This document shows positions 10,297-20,965 of a stretch of 64,000 nt of DNA, one piece after another. How positions within the stretch are numbered: the stretch's first letter is position 1; every line of letters begins with the position of its first letter. Source of the stretch: Nephrocerus scutellatus (taxonomy: Eukaryota; Arthropoda; Insecta; Diptera; Pipunculidae); contig OX352762.1 of the NCBI GenBank assembly GCA_947095585.1, positions 42,084,537 through 42,148,536 of the forward strand, in the 5' to 3' direction. Position numbers and translations under genes: made by a program. The notes under the pieces are model-generated. The model saw nothing but the letters and a program-made list of their open reading frames with translations, searched no databases and was not told the DNA's origin.

Positions 10297-11076
10297 ATAA
10301 CAAAAAAATGGCTTTAGTTTCTTAATCCTAAAATTTTGTTTGGATTTACTTTCGCTTTATGCTTATGCGATTGTTGTTGTATGCCAAGCTGCTTTGCCAA
10401 AGCAATACAGCCAGTGAGCTTCTTTACGGACGGTTTGTGTGTGTGTTGAAGTGACGCCAGGGGAATAGCATGCCGAATGCATTGACAATGCATTGGTACA
10501 AATGGTGACTGTACCAGCATTGGGTGAATTGGGGTTTCTCTCGCGAGAATGCATTGTGTTCAGCCGACCATTTCAAGTTACAGCGAACTTTCCTACATTT
10601 ATAGGGTGCATGACCACACATCAGCCACCAGGCTACGCAGTATTTGCGAACTTGCCAAGCCCGACCATTACAACTACGGGATTTCTTATGCCCTATATTG
10701 TACCTAATTTCACCATCTGACATAGCATTTTGTATAGGTGTCATCAACCATGGCTGTAGGGGGTAGCCGCTGTCTCCTAATAGCCAACAATGTCGTTCCC
10801 CGCTCGAGTGCTTCTCCTCCAAAATTTGCTTCAAGTATGAGCGACTCCTTACATAAGCATCATACGCCGTCCCTCCAAATCTCGTGTTCAAATTGACTAT
10901 TTTGCAATTCGCATCGCACACCACTTGCACATTCTTCGAGTGCCCACCTTTCCTACAGTAATAGACGTCCATCCACCAAACCAATAATCCCAGGAAAGTC
11001 AGAGATTTCAAAAAATTGTTGTTTAATTTGTACAATTTCCAGGCTTGTCGGAAATAGCACATATTTGTGCGCTATT

Positions 11077-11910
11077 AGGGTTGATTCGATCCAAGTAAAT
11101 ACGAGTACATACTCGATACTTTTAAATCGATACAAGTAAAATTAGTATCGATACCTTTCTGATTCGATAAAAGTAAGTATCGAATGGAAGTACTCGTATC
11201 GCATCGTATCGAATGAATCAAAAATATTTGTGTTATTCTTTATGCGAAAATACGCTTGCCCTTTATCTGTATAGGTGTGTGTCTGTATTACTACAGTGTA
11301 TGCGGTACACCAAGTTCACGTGTGTATTAATAGTTTGTTTCCTCATCTATACATAAACAAAACACCAATCTACACATGAAATAATTTTCATTTCAATACA
11401 GTACTCTATCACTCTCAATCCCATTTACAGTTCACAAGCTATCTCTTTCAATCCCACCCAAATACTCATAAGGAATTCGCATACTTGCTGCTCACATGTG
11501 TGAGCTTGTCACATTTTGCAGTGCAGTTGACTTGTCATATACGCAGTACGCTTTTTTATTTGGCTTTCGTTATCTTTGAAATTACAACTAAATTTCCAAT
11601 ACCTCCTCCAATACCAAAAGTGTGGAGCTGTTTTACCAAGAAAGACAATATACATGCAAATTGCAAAATATGTTTTAGAGACATCAAACACGCAAAGTCC
11701 CATGGCATTGAGGTAAGCAAAATAGTGATTTTAACATAACATAACATTTATCACATAGTTATTGTTGTTGAAAAAGTAAGTTCTTATTAGTTTCGATACG
11801 AGTAACTATCGATACTTTTGATTCGATACTCCATGGGTATCGATACCTTGTTACAAGTACATACTGTAATTAGTACTGATATCAGTACTGACCTGGTATC
11901 GAATAGCGCA
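11077..11910 (+). mobile_element. hAT-like element nested in Harbinger, copy A
   Basis: 834 bp interrupting the Harbinger transposase. It is flanked by GCGCTATT (11069-11076) and GCGCTATA (11911-11918), an 8-bp duplication with one mismatch, as hAT elements make. Both ends are dense in GTATCGA/TCGATAC repeats (11085-11215 and 11790-11905), resembling subterminal transposase-binding repeats. Inside is a BED-finger exon on the plus strand. No catalytic domain is present, so it is a short non-autonomous or internally deleted form. Terminal inverted repeats are weak. Confidence 0.6.
11485..11712 (+). pseudogene. BED zinc finger exon of hAT-like transposase (copy A)
   Basis: The open frame from 11485 ends with KVWSCFTKKDN, then CKIC and a following His, which fits the start of a BED-type DNA-binding finger (aromatic residue, CxxC, then His). 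After codon IE a GTAAGC splice donor follows at 11713, so the frame beyond it is probably intron. The rest of the transposase is absent. The start methionine and the N-terminal 45 residues are uncertain. Confidence 0.55.
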
Positions 11911-12160
11911 GCGCTATAGAATTCAGGGCTTCGGCTACTTCGGTGATGATCCGACTAACCGACGTTTGGGACATCGTCGCCATAACATCTTGACCCACTG
12001 CGCGTTGGAAACTTCCGGTAGCAAAGAATCTTAAGGCGCACAGCACTTTCAAATAAGCTCTAATTGCGTGTATCCGTTCGGTATCGTTTAAGAACGGGGT
12101 GAGTTGGCTAATAAGCTATATTTGGCTTAGGCAATTGATATAAATCCGAGATCTGTCTGT

Positions 12161-12893
12161 CACAGTTTCGCCCGGTGGACGTCTCAACGCCGGAACGCTC
12201 TTAAGCATTGGTTGCGGCCCGCGGCGTTAGCACTAACCGCTCGGGAACACGAAGCGAACCGCCAGGGTTTTCTACCGAGATTTCCTTCGAGTAGCGCACC
12301 GAAATAACCATAAAACTTCAAAAGAATTTATTTTATCTGGTGGTTTCGTCGTCAGACGCGCACCATTCTGCTTCAAAAAAACTTTTTTCTTTTAAATTAA
12401 GAAAACTGTACACCGGCCGCAGTCACAAAAATAATCCTGCGAGAAGACAACTCTAATCTTCAATGCCAAAACCAGACTGACTCTTTGTTGATTCGCAATA
12501 TTCTTAGTGCCCAAACATATTCTGAACATTCGTAGTTGCTCGTATTTTCCCCATCGGTAACTTTTTTTTGTTCTCCCTTTTCGCAACTCGTATGTAGGCA
12601 GAGGACAATTGCCTGGCCTGTGTGTACATATGTACATACAGTTTCCAAGCAACATGCTACTGGTGGACAACAATCGCGTGATCCTACGGCGTATTATCAC
12701 GGCGGCTAATGCATGGCTGAGAGAGAGAGGGGACAACCAGAACATACGATTTTACGGTACTCATCGATGTCGTTGTCTTTGGGTTTAGCCTGAACGAAAC
12801 ACATTAGCTGTATGGCTTTGGCAAAACCAAACTGGTTTTACTTTTAATTCTCAAGGCAACAGCTTTTGGTTTTACTGCCTTACGGTGAGCACC
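12161..12893. other. Unassigned left part of the duplicated block (copy B)
   Basis: Counterpart of 9568-10296. The minus-strand frame 12392-12745 is longer than in copy A only because of an indel, so I do not call it a gene. Confidence 0.35.
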
Positions 12894-15038
12894 ATAACAA
12901 AAAAATGGCTTTAGTTTCTTAATCCTAAAATTTTGTTTGGATTTACTTTCGCTTTATGCTTATGCGATTGTTGTTGTAAGCCAAGCTGCTTTGCCAAAGC
13001 AATACAGCCAGCGAGCTTCTTTACGGACGGTTTGTGTGTGTGTTGAAGTGACGCCAGGGGAATAGCATGCCGAACGCATTGACAATGCATTGGTACAAAT
13101 GGTGACTGTACCAGCATTGGGTGAATTGGCGTTTCTCTCGCGAGAATGCATTGTGTTCAGCCGACCATTTCAAGTTACAGCGAACTTTCCTACATTTATA
13201 GGGTGCATGACCACACATCAGCCACCAGGCTACGCAGTATTTGCGAACTTGCCAAGCCCGACCATTACAACTACGGGATTTCTTATGCCCTATATTGTAC
13301 CTAATTTCACCATCTGACATAGCATTTTGTATAGGTGTCATCAACCATGGCTGTAGGGGGTAGCCGCTGTCTCCTAATAGCCAACAATGTCGTTCCCCGC
13401 TCGAGTGCTTCTCCTCCAAAATTTGCTTCAAGTATGAGCGACTCCATACATAAGCATCATACGCCGTCCCTCCAAATCTCGTGTTCAAATTGACTATTTT
13501 GCAATTCGCATCGCACACCACTTGCACATTCTTCGAGTGCCCACCTTTCCTACAGTAATAGACGTCCATCCACCAAACCAATAATCCCAGGAAAGTCAGA
13601 GATTTCAAAAAATTGTTGTTTAATTTGTACAATTTCCAGGCTTGTCGGAAATAGCACATATTTGTGCGCTATTAGGGTTGATTCGATCCAAGTAAATACG
13701 AGTACATACTCGATACTTTAAATTCGATACAAGTAAAATTAGTATCGAAACCTTTCTGATTCGATAAAAGTAAGTATCGAATGGAAGTACTCGTATCGCA
13801 TCGTATCGAATGAATCAAAAATATTTGTGTTATTCTTTATGCGAAAATACGCTTGCCCTTTATCTGTATAGGTGTGTGTCTGTATTACTACAGTGTATAC
13901 GGTACACCAAGTTCACGTGTGTATTAATAGTTTGTTTCCTCATCTATACATAAACAAAACACCAATCTACACATGAAATAATTTTCATTTCAATACAGTA
14001 CTCTATCACTCTCAATCCCATTTACAGTTCAAAAGCTATCTCTTTCAATCCCACCCAAATACTCATAAGGAATTCGCATACTTGCTGCTCACATGTGTGA
14101 GCCTGTCACATTTTGCAGTGCAGTTGACTTGTCATATACGCAGTACGCTTTTTTATTTGGCTTTCGTTATCTTTGAAATTACAACTAAATTTCCAATACC
14201 TCCTCCAATACCAAAAGTGTGGAGCTGTTTTACCAAGAAAGACAATATACATGCAAATTGCAAAATATGTTTTAGAGACATCAAACACGCAAAGTCCCAT
14301 GGCATTGAGGTAAGCAAAATAGTGATTTTAACATAACATAACATTTATCACATAGTTATTGTTGTTGAAAAAGTAAGTTCTTATTAGTTTCGATACGAGT
14401 AACTATCGATACTTATGATTCGATACTCCATGGGTATCGATACCTTGTTACAAGTACATACTGTAATTAGTACTGATATCAGTACTGACCTGGTATCGAA
14501 TAGCGCAGCGCTATAGAATTCAGGGCTTCGGCTACTTCGGTGATGATCCGACTAACCGACGTTTGGGACATCGTCGCCATAACGTCTTGACCCACTGCGC
14601 GTTGGAAACTTCCGGTAGCAAAGAATCTTAAGGCGCACAGCACTTTCAAATAAGCTCTAATTGCGTGTATCCGTTCGGTATCGTTTAAGAACGGGGTGAG
14701 TTGGCTAATAAGCTATATTTGGCTTAGGCAATTGATATAAATCCGAGATCTGTCTGTCTGACAATATCTCGAAAGGATTTTGTGTGTCCCTTAGATGTCT
14801 TCTAATGACCCGAATATTGTCTCTGAAATGAAGATTAATTTGGTTTTGTTATATACATACATACAAATAATAGAATTCACATCACAATTTTACAGAAATT
14901 ATAAAATTTTGTAAATTTTGCAAACAAAAATTGCAATGTTTGGTAGAATTCTTTCTAAATATTTTTTGTTAAAACAATTACATACCTTTGGCGATTTCTG
15001 TTGCGTCTCTCGATAATGACTCGAATAATTAGGCTCAT
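12894..15038 (-). pseudogene. PIF/Harbinger transposase pseudogene with intron, copy B
   Basis: The most complete Harbinger gene in the window. Exon 1 starts with ATG at 15038 and ends at 14986 before a GTATGT donor. The intron (14823-14985) ends in a TTTCAG acceptor, and exon 2 continues from 14822. The joined reading runs from an Arg-rich start into LYQLPKPN and the HTH region seen in copy A. Lesions are a stop or frameshift near 14715, the hAT-like insertion at 13674-14507, and loss of recognisable sequence beyond about 13235. The catalytic part around 13659-13280 matches copy A closely. Confidence 0.75.
13674..14507 (+). mobile_element. hAT-like element nested in Harbinger, copy B
   Basis: Same insertion at the same site as in copy A, with flanks GCGCTATT (13666-13673) and GCGCTATA (14508-14515). 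It was therefore present before the tandem duplication. The BED-finger exon lies at 14082-14309 with the same splice donor after it. Confidence 0.6.
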
Positions 15039-15249
15039 ATTTTAATTTATTTATAGAATTTAGAATAAAAAAATTTCACTGCATCTAATATTCAGCGCTA
15101 TGCTGAATCAGTTTTTCATTATGGCAACAAGAATCGCACACTTTTGTTTGGTGAAATAAAACAAATGAAAAAGATGTGACAGAAGGGAAATGAGAAGATT
15201 TTTTTCATACAATTTTTTCACGGAACGAGAATTGACCCCCAACTCAAGC
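15039..15249. other. Unassigned stretch upstream of Harbinger exon 1
   Basis: AT-rich, no gene seen. It presumably contains the promoter side and 5' end of the Harbinger element, but I could not identify a terminal inverted repeat. Confidence 0.3.
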
Positions 15250-15560
15250 ATTCAAATACATATAGTCTTGGCACGATTTCAATTCCTAAAGTGAGTCAAA
15301 TTTGTGACTTAGGCATAATGATAGACTGTAGCTTTGCTTTCAGTAAACACATTGAATATATATATATTCAAAAGCGTGGGCATGTTTGGCTTTTCTTAAG
15401 AGACAGAGTTTAAAGATCCTTATACTTTAAAAAATATATATGTTGCAACTGTGCGCTCCATTCTAGAATATGGTTGCGTTATTTGGAACTCTAATATTAA
15501 TTTATATTGTATTAGACTTGAGAGAATTCAATAATATGCACTAAGTCATATAAACTGGGG
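15250..15560 (+). pseudogene. Non-LTR retrotransposon RT fragment (Jockey/CR1-like)
   Basis: The plus strand, with several stops and frame changes, still reads CDLGIMIDCSFAFSKHIEYI, the segment just after the RT palm in Jockey/CR1-type elements. Further on it reads a stretch ending in an ILEYG..IWN-like pattern, also typical. About 100 residues survive. The fragment ends where the LTR copy of gypsy element 2 begins at 15567. Confidence 0.65.
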
Positions 15561-15566
15561 TGATCG

Positions 15567-15730
15567 TGTAACGGAATACGAAGGTGTGGTTTTGCTTGTT
15601 TATGAAACGGAACTGGATGTTGTCAAATTCCAACCCGCAATCATCACACAAGGCCACCCCACATGTTGCAGCTCGTCAAACGCTTTGCTGCCCCTCGTTG
15701 GGTACCATTTTTGTAACGAAAATACGAGTC
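15567..15730 (-). repeat. LTR fragment of gypsy element 2, 3' copy
   Basis: 164 bp that match 20966-21129 with only a few differences, starting TGTAACG on the plus strand. It is joined directly to the integrase sequence at 15731 with no polypurine tract, so a deletion removed the end of pol and part of the LTR. Within it, 15690-15728 resembles the primer site plus LTR edge again (CCCCTCGTTGGGTACCA followed by TTTTTGTAACGAA). Confidence 0.75.
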
Positions 15731-16390
15731 ATGTTCTGACCAAAAGTCAAGAAATACGGTGAAAATCCGGTAGAGGTATGCACCGAGCTTCGTAGTGAGC
15801 AACTTTTGTGGCAGAGATTAACATCCCATTCAGACTGGTCTTTACAGATAAAAGTACGAATAGCAGTAATAAGCGATCTATTTACCCGCTCAGACGCATT
15901 CGCTTGTGGCGAATAAAGTGCTGTGTAGATGTGCTCAATCCCATAAGTTGCTAGCAGCTGGTTAAAATCTGTACTTTTGCATTGGACCCCGTTATCGGTG
16001 ACGATAGTCTCAGGTACTCCGAACGTAGAAAAGATGTAATTTTTCAGATATTCACTGATGGGTTGCGCAACGAACTTTTGAAGCGGTAACAGAAAATGAA
16101 ACTTTGTGAAATGATCTAAAACGATCAGTTATCCAATATGTCCGGATTTCGATCTCGGAAATGGTCCTATAAGGTCCATATACAGACGTTGGAAAGGTCT
16201 TGTTGAAACATTCTGACGACCCATAAGCGGTTTTAATGAAACGTTTGGGTGCTTGGTAGTTTTACAAACTTCACAGCTAAGAACGTAATCTCGAACTTGC
16301 GCAAACATCTGAGGCCAATAAGCATTTAATCCGTTGGAAAGTTTTGTTAATTCCACCGTGTGCGGACGTTAATGAATCATGAGCTTGTTT
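15731..16390 (-). pseudogene. pol: Integrase remnant of gypsy element 2
   Basis: Reading right to left, the frame at 16129-16356 has the CEVC half of the zinc finger and YMDLIGPFPRSKSGH with the first catalytic Asp. A stop at 16129 interrupts it. The following sequence still shows TDNG with the second Asp and SPQANASERVNRS with the Glu, and ends at FGQNM where the LTR fragment is attached. It retains the stretch after WD that element 1 lacks. Confidence 0.75.
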
Positions 16391-16886
16391 GACTACTTGA
16401 GGTGTGAGGCCTTTGGGAACCCAAAGTTTCCAAGTAGACTGCTCTTGCACTTCGTCTCCGCTATAGAACTCTGTTCATTTGTACAAGTATTGGTCTATGA
16501 CCTTCAAATCGGGAAGTCGATCGCGGTTTCCGTTAACCTGATGTTTCAGTTGTTCATATTCTGCCGAGGAGAATTCAGGAGAAGAAAGGTCGATTTCAGG
16601 TGACAAGATCTTAAAGGCTGATACATCATCTTCATAAACTCTTGAAAGTGCATCCGGTACTTTGTTTTCATTCCCCTTTCGATGACGAATTGAGAATTGA
16701 AAGCCTTGTAACTTTAAAGCCCATTGACCTAGTCTTCTGCTAAGATCTGTCTGACGCATAAGCCATTGTAACGAAGCATGGTCTGTTATTACTGTAAATT
16801 CGAGCCCTTCGACGAATGGTCGAAAGTGCTTGATGCTAAGCACGGCAGCAAGGCACTCTTGCTCGGTAACGCAATAATTACGGAAT
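16391..16886 (-). pseudogene. pol: RNase H segment of gypsy element 2
   Basis: The open frame 16475-16843 covers the RNase H connection and C-terminal part (VITDHASLQWLMRQTDL, NKVPDALSR) and matches element 1 residues around 600-720. The upstream edge at about 16886 is the deletion joint to the RT start. The frame is lost toward the integrase near 16475. Confidence 0.8.
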
Positions 16887-17990
16887 TCTACTCAGTATTC
16901 CCTGTATGTGCGGAAGAGGATATGCATCAGTGACAGTTACGGCGTTAAGTTTTCTGGAGTCAAGACACAATCTAACCTTTCCCGGTTTACGAACTAAGAC
17001 TACCGGTGAGCTCCAGGAACTTTGCGATTCCTCTATGATTCCTAATGCTAGCATACGGTCTAATTCTTCGAAAATCAGCTTCTCGACAGCGGGTGAAACA
17101 GGGTAGTGACGTTGTTTAATGGCTTTACAGTTATTTGTATCTATAGCATGCTCCACCAGAGAAGTCTTGCCAAGACCATGCTTTTCGAATGACGGAAATA
17201 ACTTCTTCACAACATCAAACTTTTCCGCCTGTAAGCTGGATAAATCATGGTTGTTCGATAAGTCGTTAGATACTTTGGTTTCAGTAATCTCAGACACGAT
17301 CTCAGGGGTTATTTGAAACGTTTTCCAAAAGTCTATACCTAGGTATAGATTTTGAGACAGAGAAGGAACAACGTATAATTGGAGCCGATTTAACTTTCCC
17401 CGAAATTCAATGTCGGAGACCAAATATCCACAAACATTCTGAGACATGCCATCGGCTGTCCTGATGGGAGAATTGAATCGTTTGAGCATAACATCACTAT
17501 CGAGTACTTCGGTGGCCAAATATCCACCAATACAACTAATGGATGCACCGCTGTCCAACAGTCCCAAAACATCCTGGCCCAGCAATTTTACGGACGCATA
17601 CGGTCGAACATCATTAGGTTGAACGAAAATCGTGCTTATCAGCAGTTTACGGCTTTTTCGAACCCCTTTCCAAAACTGTTTCATCCGGATAGAGGATCTA
17701 CTAGGTCCGGTTTTTACGATCGAATCGACGCAGTCAAAAATTTTCGCTCGGGCTAGATTATATTCCTTGACACGGAGATGGTAAGGTCTAATTGGATATA
17801 GTTTCTTATTGGTCTCTATGTTTAACAAATCATCGACCAGAGCTGATCGTTTCTTTAGCCTATTGCTCAATTCGGGTGGTACCAGTTTCTGTTTAACAGC
17901 GTCGTTTAAGCTAGGAGGGTTTACTAATGACGTGGGTGTGAGCTGGTGTTTTTGTTCACACCCCTCGGCACGTTTCCCTGTTGGATGCAA
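16878..17990 (-). pseudogene. pol: Protease and RT N-terminal part of gypsy element 2
   Basis: 370 codons with protease motif LLDSGA near residue 141 and the RT fingers up to HIQGILSRIP, where a stop follows at once. Compared with element 1 (residues about 330-585), roughly 250 codons containing the catalytic Asp of SLDLKKAF and YLDD are gone, and the sequence resumes with NYCVTEQECLA of the RNase H connection. The frame overlaps the end of gag (to 17924) by 67 bases in another phase, which fits a frameshift gag-pol design. Confidence 0.85.
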
Positions 17991-18686
17991 TGTCTACAGT
18001 TATGCTTGTATGTATTCGCTGCCCCACAGCCATAACAGAATATTCGACGTGGCTCAAGACACACGTCAAAACTGTGACCCTCAGTTTGGCAGTTCCAACA
18101 AACTACCTTGGACAAGGCACAACTGTCTAAGCTAACGGGCAAATTCAAACTCGGATTTGGGGGAATTGTCACCAAGTGAACACCTTCTCCAGTCGTTGGG
18201 AGCAACTCGGCCATTTGACGTCGGGGATAAGTCATTCGTACAGGTGGGAAATTACGATAAACTTCATTTAAGAATCGTTCGCGTCGTTGGACAGCTTTGC
18301 GCAAGGCGGAAACGGATGGGATGTCCATATGTAGGATCTCATGACGCACGTCAGGTCGGAGGTTTCTTATCAAGATCTCCACAAGGTCTGGTTCAGCAAT
18401 GGGCAATAGAATCATAAAAATCATCAAAGGACTCTTTGTCTCGTTGCTTTCGACATCGAATAGATTCACGAATATCGTAATCCGATCGACTGTCTTTGTA
18501 CTGTTGACGTAACTGATCGACTAAATCATCCCATGTAAAATACGGTTGAGATCGGTGAAATCGCCAAAACCATTCCTTGGCTCGACCTTTAAACAAAACA
18601 TGTGCATTTCTGCACAACAGACCAAAATTACCGTCCAGGCTTTGCTGTGTCAACGAATGGACTTGATAGATGAAGTTGTCAACCAA
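17924..18686 (-). pseudogene. gag: Gag capsid and nucleocapsid part, gypsy element 2
   Basis: Two overlapping frames (18393-18686 and 17924-18469) that together match the element 1 capsid: AKEWFWRFHRSQPYFTWDDL, then CRKQRDKESFDDFYDSI, then two knuckles CWNCQTEGHSFDVC and CYGCGAANTYKHNC. The frame change near 18400 is a lesion. The protein ends with the stop at 17924. Confidence 0.75.
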
Positions 18687-19537
18687 TCCTTCGGGCGAAC
18701 CGTCTAATTGGAGGTGCCAACTCGAAATAATGTTAGCTACTTTACAGCCGTGTTGACATTGAGTTGAGACGAACGAGTCTGAAACGAATTATGATCATAT
18801 GGCTCTCTTTGTTCAAAGGGCATATCGCGCGTCCAAGGTACATTTTCGATGTCTGGCGAATTAAAGGGTCCCGATGGAGCTATTGGTTCAGTTTCCTGCA
18901 ATCTTAAGTTGCTAAAGCATTGCTCAACATTATTCTCAATCAACTGGGTAACGTTTTGAGACATTTGGTGCAACATGTTCGCTTAGATTTGACCAAACGA
19001 ATCATTGACCACGCGTTGAATTGTCGTAACGATATTAGACTCACGACAGTGACTAGCAGGTTTACCAGGAAGCGAGAGTGTGGAACGGTTGTCAGAATTG
19101 ACTACGGCTTCGGGATTCTGCACAGAGCATTCATCTGAAGGAAGGTTTCCAACAGGCTTTTCCTTTTGCGCTCCTTGCTGAAGTCGTACCGGAGGTTTCC
19201 TTTGAGATCTAAAACGCGTATTATACGAACTCGTATCTTTAGATATTTCGTTATTACTAACTACTCCTGTTCGATGTGAGATAACACACGAACGCAGAGA
19301 ATCCAACGAGCATGGCAGATTACACTGCGGACAGAACTCGGAACCTTTCAGTACTTCAGCGAGATAGTATTTATGAAACGCGTGATTGCATGTCGTGATC
19401 ACACTTTCTGCGCTACCATTGATGTTTATCTGGCACAACATACAAATTCGAGACTTAGAGACGAGAAGTTCACCAGGCAAGTTGGTTTTCTTGGAGCCGT
19501 CCAAGCTACGCCTTACAGCCATGCTGATAATAGACAA
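18687..19537 (-). pseudogene. gag: Gag N-terminal segment with RING-like finger, gypsy element 2
   Basis: Two frames (18983-19537 and 18737-18976) separated by a lesion near 18980. The finger is C32-x2-C35-x14-C50-x-H52-x2-H55-x2-Y58-x10-C69-x2-C72. Spacing is identical to element 1, but the sixth ligand is Tyr instead of Cys, so this copy probably cannot fold normally. The rest is Ser/Gln-rich linker and a helical stretch. Confidence 0.7.
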
Positions 19538-20942
19538 ATCGATCGAATGAGGAGGAAAAAATTCAATTTAATAGAATACAAAGATAAAGGGAACAGTCGT
19601 ATGTATTTAAAGGACTATTCGAATGGATTGAGAATTCAATAAGACCATTGCTAATCAAGCAAAGATATACGAAGGAACGTCGTATGCTTTTAAATGTTTA
19701 TTCCCAAAAAATCGATAATTGCTACTAAGCATCGAGGAACGAAAGGAAATGTCGTATGCTTTTGAATCAGAAAAAAAATTTGAAATGTTCAAAGCCGGCC
19801 ACAACAGCAACTGAACAAAGCTTCAGTTCCTTTTTTTTACAAATAAATCAAGCATAAGTTTATAACTAGAGCCGGTACTGAACTTTAGTTCTACTACAAC
19901 AAAACGAAATTTTCAAAATTTCTGAGATAAATCGATAATTAAACCTTATTTCTTATAAATAAGTTTTGAGTACCCAAACTAAATCATAACTATACAATAT
20001 TAAATGTACCAAGTAGATACTAATCTCTCTAACAAAATACCAAGTATCTAACCTTCAAGTTTTCATCGGAGCCTTCCTCCCCTCCAATCAACACCTCCGG
20101 AGCACACCGATGACAGGGAGCGAGAGTGCACCCTGGGTGCCTCTTGTAAAGAAAATAAATTTAAAACGAATTTAATTGTTTTCGACAATCGACCCATAGG
20201 GTGTTTAACTGATTAGCCAGGTCAACCCCGCTAAAACTTACTACAATTCCAAGAAGAACTGATTCACTTCTGGTCAGCAGCTAGCTCTAAGCTAAACTCC
20301 TGCAATTCCAAGAAGAATCGAGTCACTATTTGGCTAGCAATCCAGCTAGAAAATGGTTCCACTGGTCAAAGAAAACCCTAGATAGATCGAGAACGAAAAT
20401 CTATTTGTCAAACTAACGAAAGAAATGGTAGAGGTTGAAGTTTTATAAATTCCAATTTTGGTCATTCTCTTATCAAATAGTTACTACTGATACTACTGCA
20501 ATTCCAAGAAGAACTGATTCACTTCTGGTCAGGAAGTCAGCAGCATGCTAAACTCCTGCAGTTCCAAGAAGAACCAAGTCACGATCTTATCAATCGGATA
20601 AGCAAAATTAGGAAGGAACAAATTAGTTCCAGCGAGAAACATTTCTGGGCAGATGGAAAACTGTCCAAAGAATGAAAGTATTGCGACTGCACAAGTATCA
20701 GTGGTCAAGAAACCGGCAGTCGGGCACCAGTTCTCTTGCATTTCCATCACGCTGAAAGTACAAAAGTAGTCAGTCCCATTTAGGAAACTGTTTTTAATTA
20801 ATCTATTTCCAAATTAAAATTGGAGAAAAGGGGGAGGAATGTGGAACCAAAAGAATCCAGACAGAAGCCTGAACGATCTTCGGGTTTCCACGAAAATTGT
20901 GTGTGGGACCCAAGAAGTCAGAAACAAGTCCGATTTTCTCGG
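19538..20942 (-). other. Long 5' leader of gypsy element 2 with repeated motifs
   Basis: About 1.4 kb without a recognisable gene. On the plus strand the motif TGCAATTCCAAGAAGAA followed by a GGTCAG-type motif recurs at 20241-20280, 20299-20340, 20493-20530 and 20554-20590. These are the reverse of the element 1 leader motifs, so both elements share a motif set although the rest of the leader has diverged. Confidence 0.6.
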
Positions 20943-20960
20943 GCCCCACGTTGGGCGCCA
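20943..20960 (-). promoter_or_regulatory. Primer binding site of element 2, tRNA-Lys type
   Basis: Same 18 bases as at 7022-7039. The LTR edge TGTAACG begins at 20966, five bases away. Confidence 0.85.
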
Positions 20961-20965
20961 TTTTA

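Larger units (their letters stand above)
9568..12160. repeat. Tandem duplication, copy A (2.59 kb)
   Basis: Nearly identical to 12161-14757, with an offset of 2593 at the left end and 2597 at the right end because of small indels. Copy A ends inside exon 2 of the Harbinger transposase, and the sequence restarts at CACAGTTTCG. The block holds about 740 bp of unassigned sequence, the Harbinger 3' part, and a nested hAT-like element. High identity points to a recent event or to assembly duplication. Confidence 0.9.
10297..12160 (-). pseudogene. PIF/Harbinger transposase pseudogene, copy A
   Basis: The minus strand encodes a DDE_Tnp_4-type transposase in two pieces separated by the insertion at 11077-11910. 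The upstream piece (about 11919-12160) includes the stretches LKVLCALRFFATGSF and SQTSVSRIITEVAEAL, typical of the Harbinger helix-turn-helix region. The downstream piece (11062-10424) includes VCDANCKIVN, RFGGTAYDAY and WLLGDSGYPLQPWLMTP, the catalytic region around the second Asp. A frameshift lies near 12115, and the last third after about residue 135 of the 10424-11062 frame no longer resembles the family. Exon 1 and the start of exon 2 are missing because the duplication breakpoint cuts them off. The live protein would cut and paste its own element in the nucleus. Confidence 0.8.
12161..14757. repeat. Tandem duplication, copy B (2.60 kb)
   Basis: Second copy of the block at 9568-12160, differing by scattered substitutions and a few small indels. 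On the right it runs on without a break into Harbinger exon 2, so copy B keeps the original junction and copy A is the derived one at that side. Confidence 0.9.

Noticed and set aside
15731..15746. Leader motif TTCTGACCAAAAG next to the LTR fragment
   Set aside because: In the minus frame it encodes FGQNM of the integrase and lies in opposite orientation to the leader motifs, so the match is coincidence.
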